Positions 49,069 through 57,892 are shown, counted from the stretch's first letter. The stretch is DNA of 64,000 nt from Clostridium magnum DSM 2767 (GCF_001623875.1 NZ_LWAE01000001.1:1488001-1552000); one strand, 5' to 3'. Translations and numbers: made by a program. The notes: generated from the letters alone by a model not told the origin.

Positions 49069-49117
49069 TTGACCGTCATAGTATTATAGTATATAATGAA
49101 ATTAGAACAAATGTTCG
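49069..49117 (+). promoter_or_regulatory. recA promoter with LexA (SOS) operator
   Basis: TTGACC (49069-49074), 17-bp spacer, TATAAT (49092-49097). AGAACAAATGTTCG (49104-49117) matches the Gram-positive LexA box CGAACRNRYGTTYC except for the first base and falls on the likely transcription start, where binding would block initiation. Confidence 0.85.
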
Positions 49118-49138
49118 AAGTGAAAGGAAGTGATCCCG

Positions 49139-50206
49139 GTGGGGAATATTAATGCAGAAAAGCTAAAAGCATTAGAAGCTGCAATGGGACAAATAGAGAA
49201 GCAGTTTGGAAAAGGTTCTATAATGAAACTTGGAGAGCAAAGTGGACTAAATATAGATGCCGTATCAACAGGATGTCTTGATCTTGATATAGCTTTGGGT
49301 ATTGGTGGTGTACCAAGAGGAAGAGTAATAGAAATATTTGGACCTGAATCATCAGGTAAGACAACAGTTGCACTACATATTGTAGCGGAAGCTCAAAAAG
49401 CTGGTGGTGCAGCAGCGTTTATAGATGCAGAACACGCACTAGATCCGGCTTATGCTAAGGCATTAGGTGTTGATATAGAAAACTTAATTGTATCTCAACC
49501 AGATACTGGAGAACAGGCTTTAGAAATAGCTGAAGCGCTGGTAAGATCGGGAGCTATAGATGTAATGGTTGTAGACTCAGTTGCTGCTTTAGTACCTAAA
49601 GCAGAAATAGAGGGTGAAATGGGAGATTCTCATGTAGGATTACAAGCTAGGCTTATGTCACAGGCTTTAAGAAAACTTACAGGTTCTATAAACAAGTCAA
49701 AGAGTGTGGCAATATTTATAAATCAATTGAGAGAAAAAGTTGGTATCATGTTTGGAAATCCTGAAACAACTCCAGGAGGAAGAGCACTAAAATTCTATTC
49801 ATCTGTCAGAATGGACGTTAGAAGAATAGATTCTATAAAGCAAGGCGATGAAATTGTAGGTAATAGAACAAAGGTTAAAGTTACTAAAAATAAAGTTGCT
49901 CCACCTTTTAAGCAGGCAGAATTTGATATTATGTATAATCAAGGTATATCAAGAGAAGGAAATGTTCTTGATGTAGGGGTAAGGGAAGAACTGGTACAAA
50001 AAAGTGGGGCTTGGTTCTCTTATAATGATATTAGACTTGGTCAAGGAAGAGAAAATGCTAAGCAATTCTTTAAAGAAAATCCTGATGTAATGTATGAAAT
50101 AGAAAATAAAATCAGAGAAAAGCATGAGTTACCAGTACTAAAAACAGTAGAAACTAATAAAAATAAAAGTGAAACTAAAGCGGAAGCAAGTAGTAGTGAA
50201 AAATAA
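49139..50206 (+). CDS. recA: Recombinase RecA
   Basis: 355 residues; strand exchange and LexA autocleavage. [21 protein letters not shown], Walker [10 protein letters not shown] (about 68-76), [40 protein letters not shown] and [17 protein letters not shown] Lys/Glu/Ser tail follows. The start is GTG 49139, 8 nt after AGGAAG; the GTG at 49130 lies within that site. Confidence 0.99.
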   Translation: MGNINAEKLKALEAAMGQIEKQFGKGSIMKLGEQSGLNIDAVSTGCLDLDIALGIGGVPRGRVIEIFGPESSGKTTVALHIVAEAQKAGGAAAFIDAEHALDPAYAKALGVDIENLIVSQPDTGEQALEIAEALVRSGAIDVMVVDSVAALVPKAEIEGEMGDSHVGLQARLMSQALRKLTGSINKSKSVAIFINQLREKVGIMFGNPETTPGGRALKFYSSVRMDVRRIDSIKQGDEIVGNRTKVKVTKNKVAPPFKQAEFDIMYNQGISREGNVLDVGVREELVQKSGAWFSYNDIRLGQGRENAKQFFKENPDVMYEIENKIREKHELPVLKTVETNKNKSETKAEASSSEK

Positions 50207-50220
50207 TCGCAATAGATGTA

Positions 50221-50255
50221 ACATAATCGCAGGCTTGAATAGCCTGCGATTATGT
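50221..50255 (+). terminator. Hairpin after recA
   Basis: ACATAATCGCAGGC, TTGAATA, GCCTGCGATTATGT: 14-bp perfect stem. The following T content is low (TATTA), so efficiency is uncertain. Confidence 0.7.
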
Positions 50256-50306
50256 TATTATAAGGAAATTATTTAATATACTTTGGCGAATAGGGTATAT
50301 ATAAAC

Positions 50307-50335
50307 TTGACAATAATTAAAATATAATATAAAAT
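50307..50335 (+). promoter_or_regulatory. Sigma-A promoter for rny
   Basis: TTGACA (50307-50312), 17-bp spacer, TAAAAT (50330-50335), about 120 nt before the rny start. Confidence 0.75.
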
Positions 50336-50456
50336 GAAGACAAATTCTGGTTTATCATGTATTTAAAATTACCAAATGAATATATATGACACCTATTCTA
50401 TGCTTGCATATTTAGCTAAAATATAGATACACAAATAAAGCAAAGGAGGTGTCCAT

Positions 50457-52004
50457 GTGAATACTAATTTTATTATATATGAGATTATTGCTGGTGTAAT
50501 AATAGCAATTGGTTTGTTTGTTATATTCTATATGACAAAGAATAAAGCTGAGGCTATAAAGTCACAGGCTCTTGAAGAGTCTAATAGATTGAAAGAAGAT
50601 GCTGAGAGAGAAGCAGAATCGAAGAAGAAAGAAGCAATATTAGAAGCTAAAGAAGAGGTTCATAGGCTAAGAAACGATTTAGAGAGAGAGTCTAGGGATA
50701 GAAGAAATGAAGTCCAAAGACTGGAAAGAAGACTAATTCAAAGAGAAGAGTTACTTGACAAAAAAAGTGATGCTCTTGAGAAGAAAGAAGAAGGTCTAAG
50801 TAAAAAACAACAGGAAATTGATGATTTACAAGTAAGTGTAGAGCAATTGTATGGAAAACAAAGAGAAGAACTTCAAAGATTGTCTGGGCTGACTTCTGAC
50901 GAAGCTAAGCAAATTTTATTGGAAGAAGTAAATAAAGAAATAAAGCATGAAGCTGCAATAATGATTAAAGAAGTGGAAGCAAAAGCTAAGGAAGAAGCTG
51001 ATAAAAGAGCAAGGGAGATTATTACCTACTCTATACAAAGATGTGCAGCTGACCATGTAGCAGAAACCACTGTTCATGTTGTTACATTACCTAATGATGA
51101 AATGAAAGGAAGAATAATTGGTAGGGAAGGAAGAAACATAAGAACTCTTGAAACCCTAACTGGTGTAGATTTAATTATTGATGATACTCCAGAAGCTGTA
51201 ATTCTTTCAGGATTTGATCCAATAAGAAGAGAAGTAGCTAGAATAGCATTAGAGAAACTCATAATTGATGGAAGAATTCATCCGGCGAGAATTGAGGAAA
51301 TGGTTGAAAAGGCTAAAAAAGAAGTTGAAAATGATATTAAAGAAGAAGGAGAACAAGCAACTTTTGAAACTGGAGTACATGGTCTTCATTCAGAATTAAT
51401 TAAATTACTAGGAAGACTTAAGTACAGAACCAGTTATGGCCAGAATGTTTTAAAGCATTCTATTGAAGTTGCTTATTTGGCTGGTCTTATGGCTTCAGAA
51501 CTTGGAATGGATCCAACGATGGCTACTAGAGCGGGATTACTTCATGATATCGGTAAAGCTGTAGACCATGAAGTTGAAGGTCCTCATGCTATTATAGGGT
51601 CAGAAGTTGCTAAGAAGTATCGTGAGTCTTCTATAGTGGTAAATGCTATTGGAGCCCATCATGGTGATTTAGAATTTCAATCTTTAGAAGCTGTACTTGT
51701 TCAGGCTGCTGATGCAATTTCAGCTGCAAGACCTGGAGCTAGAAGAGAAACTTTGGAGGCTTATATCAAACGTTTAGAAAAATTAGAAGAAATTGCAAAT
51801 ACATGTGAAGGTGTAGATAAGTCATATGCCATTCAAGCGGGAAGAGAACTTAGAATTATGATCAAACCAGAAGAAGTTGATGATGCCGGGTCTGTTGAAA
51901 TGGCAAGGAATATTGCAAAGAAAATTGAAAGTGAGTTGGAATATCCTGGTCAAATAAAAGTAAATGTTATAAGAGAAACCCGTGCAATAGAATATGCAAA
52001 ATAG
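50457..52004 (+). CDS. rny: Ribonuclease Y
   Basis: 515-residue membrane-anchored endoribonuclease that starts mRNA decay in Gram-positive bacteria. One N-terminal membrane helix (about 4-24), a long charged coiled coil (about 30-200), a KH domain ([19 protein letters not shown]) and an HD domain ([28 protein letters not shown]). It starts at GTG 50457; the overlapping ATG at 50455 stops after one codon. AAGGAGGTG is well placed. Confidence 0.98.
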   Translation: MNTNFIIYEIIAGVIIAIGLFVIFYMTKNKAEAIKSQALEESNRLKEDAEREAESKKKEAILEAKEEVHRLRNDLERESRDRRNEVQRLERRLIQREELLDKKSDALEKKEEGLSKKQQEIDDLQVSVEQLYGKQREELQRLSGLTSDEAKQILLEEVNKEIKHEAAIMIKEVEAKAKEEADKRAREIITYSIQRCAADHVAETTVHVVTLPNDEMKGRIIGREGRNIRTLETLTGVDLIIDDTPEAVILSGFDPIRREVARIALEKLIIDGRIHPARIEEMVEKAKKEVENDIKEEGEQATFETGVHGLHSELIKLLGRLKYRTSYGQNVLKHSIEVAYLAGLMASELGMDPTMATRAGLLHDIGKAVDHEVEGPHAIIGSEVAKKYRESSIVVNAIGAHHGDLEFQSLEAVLVQAADAISAARPGARRETLEAYIKRLEKLEEIANTCEGVDKSYAIQAGRELRIMIKPEEVDDAGSVEMARNIAKKIESELEYPGQIKVNVIRETRAIEYAK

Positions 52005-52028
52005 TTTATAGTCATATAAAAGTAAAAT

Positions 52029-52085
52029 TATTCCTTTTAGATTTTGTAAGATATAGAAAGTTTACAAAATTTAAAAGGAATTTTT
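52029..52085 (+). terminator. Terminator after rny
   Basis: ATTCCTTTTAGATTTTGTAA pairs with TTACAAAATTTAAAAGGAAT over about 19 positions, followed by TTTT. Its right arm also contains the -35 box of the sigma-H-like spoVS promoter. Confidence 0.8.
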
Positions 52086-52100
52086 AGATTTCTGTAGAAT
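52076..52100 (+). promoter_or_regulatory. Sigma-H-like promoter for spoVS copy 2
   Basis: AGGAATT (52076-52082), 14 nt, GAAT (52097-52100). Same boxes and spacing as before spoVS copy 1 and within the pattern known for sporulation-onset genes in Bacillus, where spoVS is sigma-H dependent. Confidence 0.6.
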
Positions 52101-52156
52101 ATTATAACGTAGTAACAATAACTAATAAAGGTAATATAATATATAGGAGGTTTATT

Positions 52157-52417
52157 ATGGAAGTATTAAAGGTTTCAGCAAAATCAAGTCCAAATTCAGT
52201 GGCAGGAGCTTTAGCAGGAGTTTTAAGGGAGAGGGGAGCAGCGGAAATACAAGCAATTGGAGCTGGGGCTCTAAATCAGGCTATTAAAGCCGTTGCTATA
52301 GCAAGAGGTTTCGTTGCGCCAAGCGGAATAGACTTAGTATGTATTCCAGCGTTTACGGATATTGAAATAGATGGTGAGGAAAGAACTGCAATAAAGTTAA
52401 TTGTGCAGCCAAGATAA
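52157..52417 (+). CDS. spoVS: Stage V sporulation protein S, copy 2
   Basis: 86 residues, full-length SpoVS: MEVLKVSAKSSPNSVAGAL, AIGAGALNQAIKAVAIARG, RGFVAPSGIDLVCIPAF, GEERTAIKLIVQPR. AGGAGG lies 8 nt upstream. Position after rny is the same as in B. subtilis (ymdA-ymdB-spoVS region), so this is likely the ancestral copy; the one at 934 is the additional paralogue. It has its own terminator. Confidence 0.96.
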   Translation: MEVLKVSAKSSPNSVAGALAGVLRERGAAEIQAIGAGALNQAIKAVAIARGFVAPSGIDLVCIPAFTDIEIDGEERTAIKLIVQPR

Positions 52418-52441
52418 AGAATTAAATCAAAAATGAGTTTT

Positions 52442-52480
52442 AAAAGGGACTTGAAGTTAAATCAGGTCCCTTTGATTTTT
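52442..52480 (+). terminator. Terminator after spoVS copy 2
   Basis: AAAGGGACTTGA pairs with TCAGGTCCCTTT, then GATTTTT. Confidence 0.85.
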
Positions 52481-52491
52481 AATTAATAATA

Positions 52492-52519
52492 TTGACTATA
52501 TTGTAGGCTATGTTAAAAT
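52492..52519 (+). promoter_or_regulatory. Sigma-A-like promoter abutting repeat copy E
   Basis: TTGACT (52492-52497), 16-bp spacer, TAAAAT (52514-52519). The start point would fall at about 52526, inside the first bases of the dispersed element, so the element would be the leader of the downstream operon. Confidence 0.55.
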
Positions 52520-52521
52520 GG

Positions 52522-52704
52522 ATGAAGTGGAAACTTGAATCAGATGGGGCCAAACTCCATCTGATTCTTAGTTAAACGAATCCAGGAACGTAGCCGCTCG
52601 AAACGTAATCTTTGAGAAAAGCAGCGAACCAAAATCTCTGATTTTGTGTGAGTCGCTTTCACACCGTGCGTAGGGAGTATTAGAGCGGGTAGTTATCGGA
52701 TAAA
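52522..52704 (+). repeat. Dispersed structured intergenic element, copy E (full form)
   Basis: Best intact copy. Stems: GAATCAGATGG (52537-52547) with CCATCTGATTC (52557-52567); ATCC (52580-52583) with GGAT (52698-52701); CCGCTC (52594-52599) with GAGCGG (52683-52688); a small AAAATC-TCT-GATTTT hairpin (52631-52645). It lies between spoVS and the UbiA-like gene, downstream of a promoter. No terminal inverted repeats or target duplication are visible. Confidence 0.85.
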
Positions 52705-52737
52705 GACGTAAGGTAGCATATAATAAGGAGGAAAGTA

Positions 52738-53604
52738 ATGGACGTTAAAGCAGTTTTAGAATTAATGAGACCTAAGCAGTGGATTAAAAACTTCTTTGTA
52801 TTTGCAGCAATAGTTTTTTCAGGGAATTTTTTTAATGCTAATCTACTAATGAGTAATATCTTAACCTTTATTTTATTTTGTTTTACTTCGTCCTCAATAT
52901 ATATATTAAACGATATTGTGGATATAGAAAAAGATAGGTGTCATCCGGATAAAAAGAGAAGACCACTTCCTAGTGGACGTGTGTCGAAAAAAATAGCAAT
53001 CATATTGGATATACTTATAGCTTTAGGAATAGTATGGAGTTCATATAAGATGCTAAATATACTAATTTTATCTGTATTGGCAGTCTATATGTTTATAAAT
53101 ATACTTTATTGTTTTAAGTTGAAAAATGTAGTTATTATAGATGTTATGGTAATAACTCTGGGATTTGTATTAAGGGTTGAAAGTGGAAGTGTAGCAACTG
53201 GAGTCCAGGTATCACCTTGGCTATTTTTATGCACGATACTTCTCTCATTATTTTTAGGATTAAATAAAAGGAAGAGTGAGATCATAACATTAAAAGACAA
53301 AAGAAGTTCTCATAGAAAGATATTAGAAGAATACTCGGTACATATGATTGATAAGATGCTTACAATTGTAACACCATCTATATTGATGGCGTATTGTTTG
53401 TATACTTTTAGTTCTACACAAAGTAAAACTATGATATTTACTATTCCTTTTGTTTTATATGGAATTTTTAGATATGAATATCTAGTGGACAAGGAGAATG
53501 TAGGAGGAAAACCGGAAGCTGTATTCGAAAAGGATATTCCATTTCTAATAAATATATTGTTATGGATGATATCTGTTTTAGTTATAATATATTTAAGACT
53601 ATAG
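52738..53604 (+). CDS. UbiA-family decaprenyl-phosphate phosphoribosyltransferase-like protein
   Basis: 288-residue membrane protein of about 8-9 helices. It opens VLELMRPKQWIKNFFVFA; the first active-site motif is NDIVDIEKDRCHPDKKRRP (from residue 58). The HPxK..RP extension separates phosphoribosyl-transferring members (as mycobacterial DPPR synthase, Rv3806c) from quinone or haem prenyltransferases. The C-terminal DKENVGGKPEAVFEKDIPF also fits that branch. Predicted reaction: PRPP plus polyprenyl phosphate to polyprenyl-phosphoryl-5-phosphoribose at the membrane. It leads a cluster with a GT-C enzyme and a small transporter. Physiological product in Clostridium not known. Confidence 0.8.
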   Translation: MDVKAVLELMRPKQWIKNFFVFAAIVFSGNFFNANLLMSNILTFILFCFTSSSIYILNDIVDIEKDRCHPDKKRRPLPSGRVSKKIAIILDILIALGIVWSSYKMLNILILSVLAVYMFINILYCFKLKNVVIIDVMVITLGFVLRVESGSVATGVQVSPWLFLCTILLSLFLGLNKRKSEIITLKDKRSSHRKILEEYSVHMIDKMLTIVTPSILMAYCLYTFSSTQSKTMIFTIPFVLYGIFRYEYLVDKENVGGKPEAVFEKDIPFLINILLWMISVLVIIYLRL

Positions 53605-53633
53605 AGATGAGTTATAGAAAGGATTTTAAATTT

Positions 53634-54887
53634 ATGCAGTTAGAAAGCTTAAAAAAAGACATATATTATAAAGTAGTACTAATCACTGGATTAATTGCAT
53701 CAATATTATGGATAGTTTTTGTAGATACAAAACCTTTCTCAGATTTCAAGTATTATTATGATTTGGCTGTTGGTATAGCAAATGGATTGCCTTGGGGAGA
53801 CACTTATACATCTGTAGGGTATTCAATAGTACTTGGTGGTATTTTTAAGTTATTTGGTGCTAGTATGATTAATGCTAAAGTATTTAATTTAATACTTGCC
53901 TTTGTGAGTAATATATGCTTTCTATTAATACTAGATAAAATAGATATTAATGAAAAAGGTAGAAAAATTATCTTTGCTTTATTTGTATTTATGCCTAATA
54001 ATATATTTTATAACAGCATTTTAGCAACTGAAATATTATTTACAACAATACTGCTAATTACAACAAATATATATTTTAGTAATATTAAATATAAATATGT
54101 CTACATTGGGATTTTAACAGGATTAAATACAATGATTAAACCATTTTTTGTTGTATTTGCATTGGCAGTATTTTTAGTAGATTTATTAAAGGAAAAACAG
54201 CTAATAATGTCAATAAAAAATTCATTAATTATATTAATAATTGCTATGACAGTTATATCACCTTGGATTTACAGAAATACAAAACTTGTTGGAGAGCCTA
54301 CCTATGTATCTAATAATGGGGGAATAGTTCTATATATTAACAACAACTCTCAAAATGACCGAGGCAGATGGATGGCCGCAAGTGATGTGGAAAATTCAAT
54401 TGTAATAACAGAAGAGTATAAAAATGCAAACATGACTGAGAAAAATAAAATGTTAGCTAGTTCAGCTAAAAAGTGGATTAAAAGTCATCCAATAGAATTC
54501 ATGAAGCTTGGTTTTAAAAGATTGTTTAATACATATTTTGTAGGTGATGATATTGTCTATAGCACTAATGGAAGTATGTTAAGTGATTATACCAAATCTA
54601 TACTTTATAGCATAACAAATAACATAAGAAATATAATTTTTGTTCCAGCTATAATTTATATACTTATCTACAGTGTTGTGATTTTACATGCTGTTATATT
54701 CAGAAAAGTTCATATGTTGAATAAATTCCGAATTTATGTCATAATATTATTCTATATGTTTACTTCTATATATTTTATAACAGAGGGTCAGGGAAGATAT
54801 GCATTTCCAGAAATATTTATAATGGTATATTGTTTTTATCACTTCATGAGCTTTGCAATATTGAAATATAAGGAGTTGCGTTTATGA
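53634..54887 (+). CDS. GT-C type membrane glycosyltransferase
   Basis: 417-residue polytopic protein (about 10 hydrophobic segments). The first loop carries the aspartate motif KPFSDFKYYYDLA, as in GT39/ArnT-like lipid-linked sugar glycosyltransferases, and a late loop has ITEGQGRYAFPEIF. A soluble segment of about 90 residues follows the central helices (SNNGGIVLYINNN to SHPIEFMKLG). ATG 53634 has AAAGGAT 10 nt upstream; ATG 53607, just after the previous stop, is the alternative. Predicted to move a sugar from a polyprenyl-phosphate donor on the outer face. Acceptor unknown. Confidence 0.75.
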   Translation: MQLESLKKDIYYKVVLITGLIASILWIVFVDTKPFSDFKYYYDLAVGIANGLPWGDTYTSVGYSIVLGGIFKLFGASMINAKVFNLILAFVSNICFLLILDKIDINEKGRKIIFALFVFMPNNIFYNSILATEILFTTILLITTNIYFSNIKYKYVYIGILTGLNTMIKPFFVVFALAVFLVDLLKEKQLIMSIKNSLIILIIAMTVISPWIYRNTKLVGEPTYVSNNGGIVLYINNNSQNDRGRWMAASDVENSIVITEEYKNANMTEKNKMLASSAKKWIKSHPIEFMKLGFKRLFNTYFVGDDIVYSTNGSMLSDYTKSILYSITNNIRNIIFVPAIIYILIYSVVILHAVIFRKVHMLNKFRIYVIILFYMFTSIYFITEGQGRYAFPEIFIMVYCFYHFMSFAILKYKELRL

Positions 54888-55240
54888 TAGGATTAATATT
54901 GGTTTCTGTATTTTTAGGAGCTATCGGACAAGTTCTGGTTAAATATGGAGCGTCTGCTCTCGAACTAAATTTTGCAGGAAAATATTTAATTGGAAGCATA
55001 TTCAATATACTAGGAAATATGCCTGTAATGTGTGGAATTATCTCATATGGAGTTAGTTTTCTGTTATGGATAAAAGTTTTGAGTAAGGTGGAGCTAAGTT
55101 ATGCATATCCTATGGTTAGTATAGGCTATATAATTACTATGATTTTTTCCTATTTTATATTCAAAGAAAATATTTCATTTACAAGACTTTTAGGTGTTAT
55201 TTTCATTATTATAGGTGTAATATTAGTGGCTAGAAGTTAA
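54884..55240 (+). CDS. Small four-helix EamA/SMR-type transporter (ArnE-like flippase)
   Basis: 118 residues with four membrane segments, EmrE-fold: FLGAIGQVLVKYGASAL at the start and AYPMVSIGYIITMIFSYFIFKE in the middle, ending GVIFIIIGVILVAR. The YPxxxxxG pattern is typical of DMT-superfamily flippases such as ArnE/ArnF. The ATG overlaps the end of the GT-C gene by 4 nt (ATGA), so they are translationally coupled. Context suggests flipping of a polyprenyl-phosphate sugar rather than drug efflux; inference only. Confidence 0.75.
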   Translation: MIGLILVSVFLGAIGQVLVKYGASALELNFAGKYLIGSIFNILGNMPVMCGIISYGVSFLLWIKVLSKVELSYAYPMVSIGYIITMIFSYFIFKENISFTRLLGVIFIIIGVILVARS

Positions 55241-55253
55241 AAAAAGCTTAGGC

Positions 55254-55325
55254 CTTCTAAACTATAAAGGTTAGTCAAAAATTGTTTAAAATAGATATTT
55301 TAAAAGTTTTGACTAACTTTAGAAG
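55254..55325 (+). other. Large imperfect hairpin before the PHP gene
   Basis: CTTCTAA...GGTTAGTCAAAA (55254-55280) pairs with TTTTGACTAACTTTAGAAG (ending 55325), the left arm having an extra 8 nt. It ends right at the ribosome site of the next gene and lacks a T-run; may separate or regulate it. Confidence 0.5.
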
Positions 55326-55337
55326 ATGGGTGATAAA

Positions 55338-56177
55338 ATGCTTTATGCAGATTTGCACATTCACTCCAACTATTCTGATGGAAGATTAACACCGGAGGAA
55401 ATAGTTGATTTAGCAATAAAACGAAATATAAAATGTATTTCTATTACAGATCACGATAATATTGATTCTCAATATATTGTGAATAACTATGCAGATAGTA
55501 AGCGCATAAAAATTATTTCTGGATTAGAACTAAGCTCTCAATATGAAAATATTGAAATTCATATTTTATGTTATTTTATTGATACTCAAAATGAAAATTT
55601 AAAACTAAGTCTTGATGAGATAAAAAATAATAGACAAGATAGAGCTAAAAAAATAATACAAAAATTAAATGAAATAGATATTGATGTTAATATTGAAGAT
55701 ATTGATAGACAATATTACGATCGATCAATAGGAAGACTTCATATTGCTAAACTCCTTGTTAAAAAGGGGTATACTAGTAGTATTAAAGAAGCTTTTCAAA
55801 AATATCTAATTAAAGATAGACCTGCATTTGTAGAAAGAAAAAAAATTAACTATAAAGAAGCTCTTAAACTTATATCTGATGCAAAGGGAATAGCCGTATT
55901 AGCACATCCTGGAGAAATATACAAAAGTATGTTTGGTGAAAAATTGATAAAAGGCCTCAAAACATATGGTCTTAAGGGAATAGAGGTGTTTCACCCATCA
56001 CATTCTCCTAAAGTACTAAACCATTATTATAACTTAGCAAAAAAATATTCGCTACTAATTACTGGGGGGAGTGATTGTCACGGAAACACCATAAATACAG
56101 ATTATGGATTAGGTACTATGGGAATGGATGAAGCACTGACATATAAATTTTTATACTATGCTGCAAAAAAACTATAA
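55338..56177 (+). CDS. PHP-domain metal-dependent phosphoesterase
   Basis: 279 residues: trinuclear-metal PHP fold with DLHIHSNYSDGRLTPEE, SITDHDNIDS, HILCYFID, LAHPGEIYKSMF and GGSDCHG. Resembles the YciV/RNase AM group, whose members remove 5' nucleotides from short RNAs or act on 3',5'-bisphosphate nucleotides; the exact substrate cannot be told. ATG 55338 follows GGGTGAT by about 5 nt; ATG 55326 overlaps the hairpin. Confidence 0.88.
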   Translation: MLYADLHIHSNYSDGRLTPEEIVDLAIKRNIKCISITDHDNIDSQYIVNNYADSKRIKIISGLELSSQYENIEIHILCYFIDTQNENLKLSLDEIKNNRQDRAKKIIQKLNEIDIDVNIEDIDRQYYDRSIGRLHIAKLLVKKGYTSSIKEAFQKYLIKDRPAFVERKKINYKEALKLISDAKGIAVLAHPGEIYKSMFGEKLIKGLKTYGLKGIEVFHPSHSPKVLNHYYNLAKKYSLLITGGSDCHGNTINTDYGLGTMGMDEALTYKFLYYAAKKL

Positions 56178-56230
56178 TAACATTGTTGCATAGTTGGGGC
56201 TGTAAAATTATGGTATATGGAGGAGATAAA

Positions 56231-57424
56231 ATGATATTATCAAGAAAAGCTCAACAAATTGAGCCATCCATTACTCTAGCTATAACAGCTAAAGCAAAAA
56301 AGATGAAGGCAGACGGAATTGATGTTATAGGCTTTGGAGCAGGGGAACCAGACTTTAATACTCCTGAATATATTCAGAAAGCGGCTATAAAGGCTATAAA
56401 AGAAGGATATACAAAATATACTCCCGCATCAGGAATTATGGAGTTAAAAAATGCTATAGTTGAAAAATTTAGAAAAGATAATGGATTAGAGTACAATACT
56501 TCCCAAATTATAATATCTACTGGAGCGAAGCAGAGTTTAGCAAATGTTTTTGCAGCAGCTTTAAATCCAGGCGATGAGGTTATAATTCCGGTACCTTATT
56601 GGGTAAGTTATCCAGAGTTGGTTAAGCTTCAAGGTGGAGTGCCTATATTTGTGGAGACAGAGGAAAATAACGGATTTAAGTATACTATTGAAAAATTAGA
56701 AAAAGCTATTACAAAGAATACAAAAATGATACTCATAAATAGCCCTAATAATCCTACAGGCACTGTCTACAGCAAAAAAGAGCTAGAAGATATAGCAAAC
56801 TTTGCTAAAGAAAAAGATATATTAATTTTATCTGATGAAATTTATGAAAAATTAATATATGGAGATACTAAGCATGTAAGTATAGCAAGTTTATCAGGAG
56901 ATGCCTATCAAAGAACTATAGTTATAAATGGGGTTTCAAAGGCTTATGCTATGACTGGATGGAGAATTGGATATGCTGCAGCTAATAAGGAAATAGTTAG
57001 ACTAATGTCTAATATTCAAAGCCATACTACTTCAAATCCTAATTCTATTGCACAATATGCATCAGTAGCAGCTTTAAAGGGTGATACTTCTTCTATGGAT
57101 AGTATGGTTGCTGAGTTTAAGAATAGAAGAGATTATATGGTAAATGAGATAAACCGGATAGATGGGTTATCTTGTATAAAACCAGAAGGTGCTTTTTATG
57201 TAATGATGAATATATCAAAGACAATTGGCAAAAAGTTTAATGATGTAAAAATTGAAGACTCTATAAGCTTTTGTGATCAACTATTAGAAAGAGAAAAAGT
57301 AGCTGTTATACCTGGAATAGGATTTGGCATAGATAACTACGTAAGATTATCTTATGCAACATCTGCAGAAAATATTGAAAAAGGATTAGATAGAATAGGA
57401 AGGTTTGTTAAAGAATTAAAATAG
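56231..57424 (+). CDS. aspC: Pyridoxal-phosphate aminotransferase, aspartate type
   Basis: 397-residue class I/II aminotransferase (AspB/AspC-like). Motifs: GFGAGEPDFNTPEYI, YTKYTPASGIMELKNAI, SPNNPTGTVY, ILSDEIYEKLIYG, the PLP lysine in NGVSKAYAMTGWRIGYAA, and C-terminal YVRLSYAT. Predicted to make aspartate from oxaloacetate and glutamate. ATG 56231 has GGAGGAGA just upstream; the longer frame back to 56183 has no ribosome site. Confidence 0.92.
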   Translation: MILSRKAQQIEPSITLAITAKAKKMKADGIDVIGFGAGEPDFNTPEYIQKAAIKAIKEGYTKYTPASGIMELKNAIVEKFRKDNGLEYNTSQIIISTGAKQSLANVFAAALNPGDEVIIPVPYWVSYPELVKLQGGVPIFVETEENNGFKYTIEKLEKAITKNTKMILINSPNNPTGTVYSKKELEDIANFAKEKDILILSDEIYEKLIYGDTKHVSIASLSGDAYQRTIVINGVSKAYAMTGWRIGYAAANKEIVRLMSNIQSHTTSNPNSIAQYASVAALKGDTSSMDSMVAEFKNRRDYMVNEINRIDGLSCIKPEGAFYVMMNISKTIGKKFNDVKIEDSISFCDQLLEREKVAVIPGIGFGIDNYVRLSYATSAENIEKGLDRIGRFVKELK

Positions 57425-57540
57425 CAAATATTTATCATTAAATATAGAATTGATTTCAATAAAGAATAGTGAAAATTTTAAAATCAAAAAAATATTATAA
57501 AAATTATCGAACTGTAACCATTTTCATAATAATTTACATG

Positions 57541-57568
57541 TTGAAAGATGTTGAAAACATGCTATAAT
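57541..57568 (+). promoter_or_regulatory. Promoter for ptsH
   Basis: TTGAAA (57541-57546), 16 bp, TATAAT (57563-57568). Confidence 0.7.
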
Positions 57569-57627
57569 GTTAAAAGAAAAGTTTGTCAAATAATATTATA
57601 TAAAAATTTTTAATAGAGGTGAATTAA

Positions 57628-57888
57628 ATGGTATCTAAAGAAGTTATAGTTAAAAGTGCAACAGGTTTGCATGCAAGACCAGCAACATTGCTAGTAAAGA
57701 AGGCGTCTTCTTTTAAATCAGACATAAGTATAGAATTCGACGGAAAGAAAGCAAACGTAAAAAGCTTAATTGGAGTATTGTCATTAGGAGTTACTAAAAA
57801 TGCAAATGTAAATGTTGTTGCATCTGGTGATGATGAAGCATTAGCTCTTGAAGAAATAGTTAAATTATTAAATTCATTAGAAGAATAG
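57628..57888 (+). CDS. ptsH: Phosphocarrier protein HPr
   Basis: 86-residue PTS phosphocarrier, passing phosphate from enzyme I to sugar-specific enzymes II. His15 lies in ATGLHARPAT and the regulatory Ser46 in KSLIGVLSLG, so HPr-kinase control and CcpA signalling are possible. AGAGGTGAA precedes the ATG. It is a single gene here with its own promoter and terminator; no ptsI follows, as is common in clostridia. The glucose enzyme II is at 60149. Confidence 0.97.
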   Translation: MVSKEVIVKSATGLHARPATLLVKKASSFKSDISIEFDGKKANVKSLIGVLSLGVTKNANVNVVASGDDEALALEEIVKLLNSLEE

Positions 57889-57892
57889 TAGA

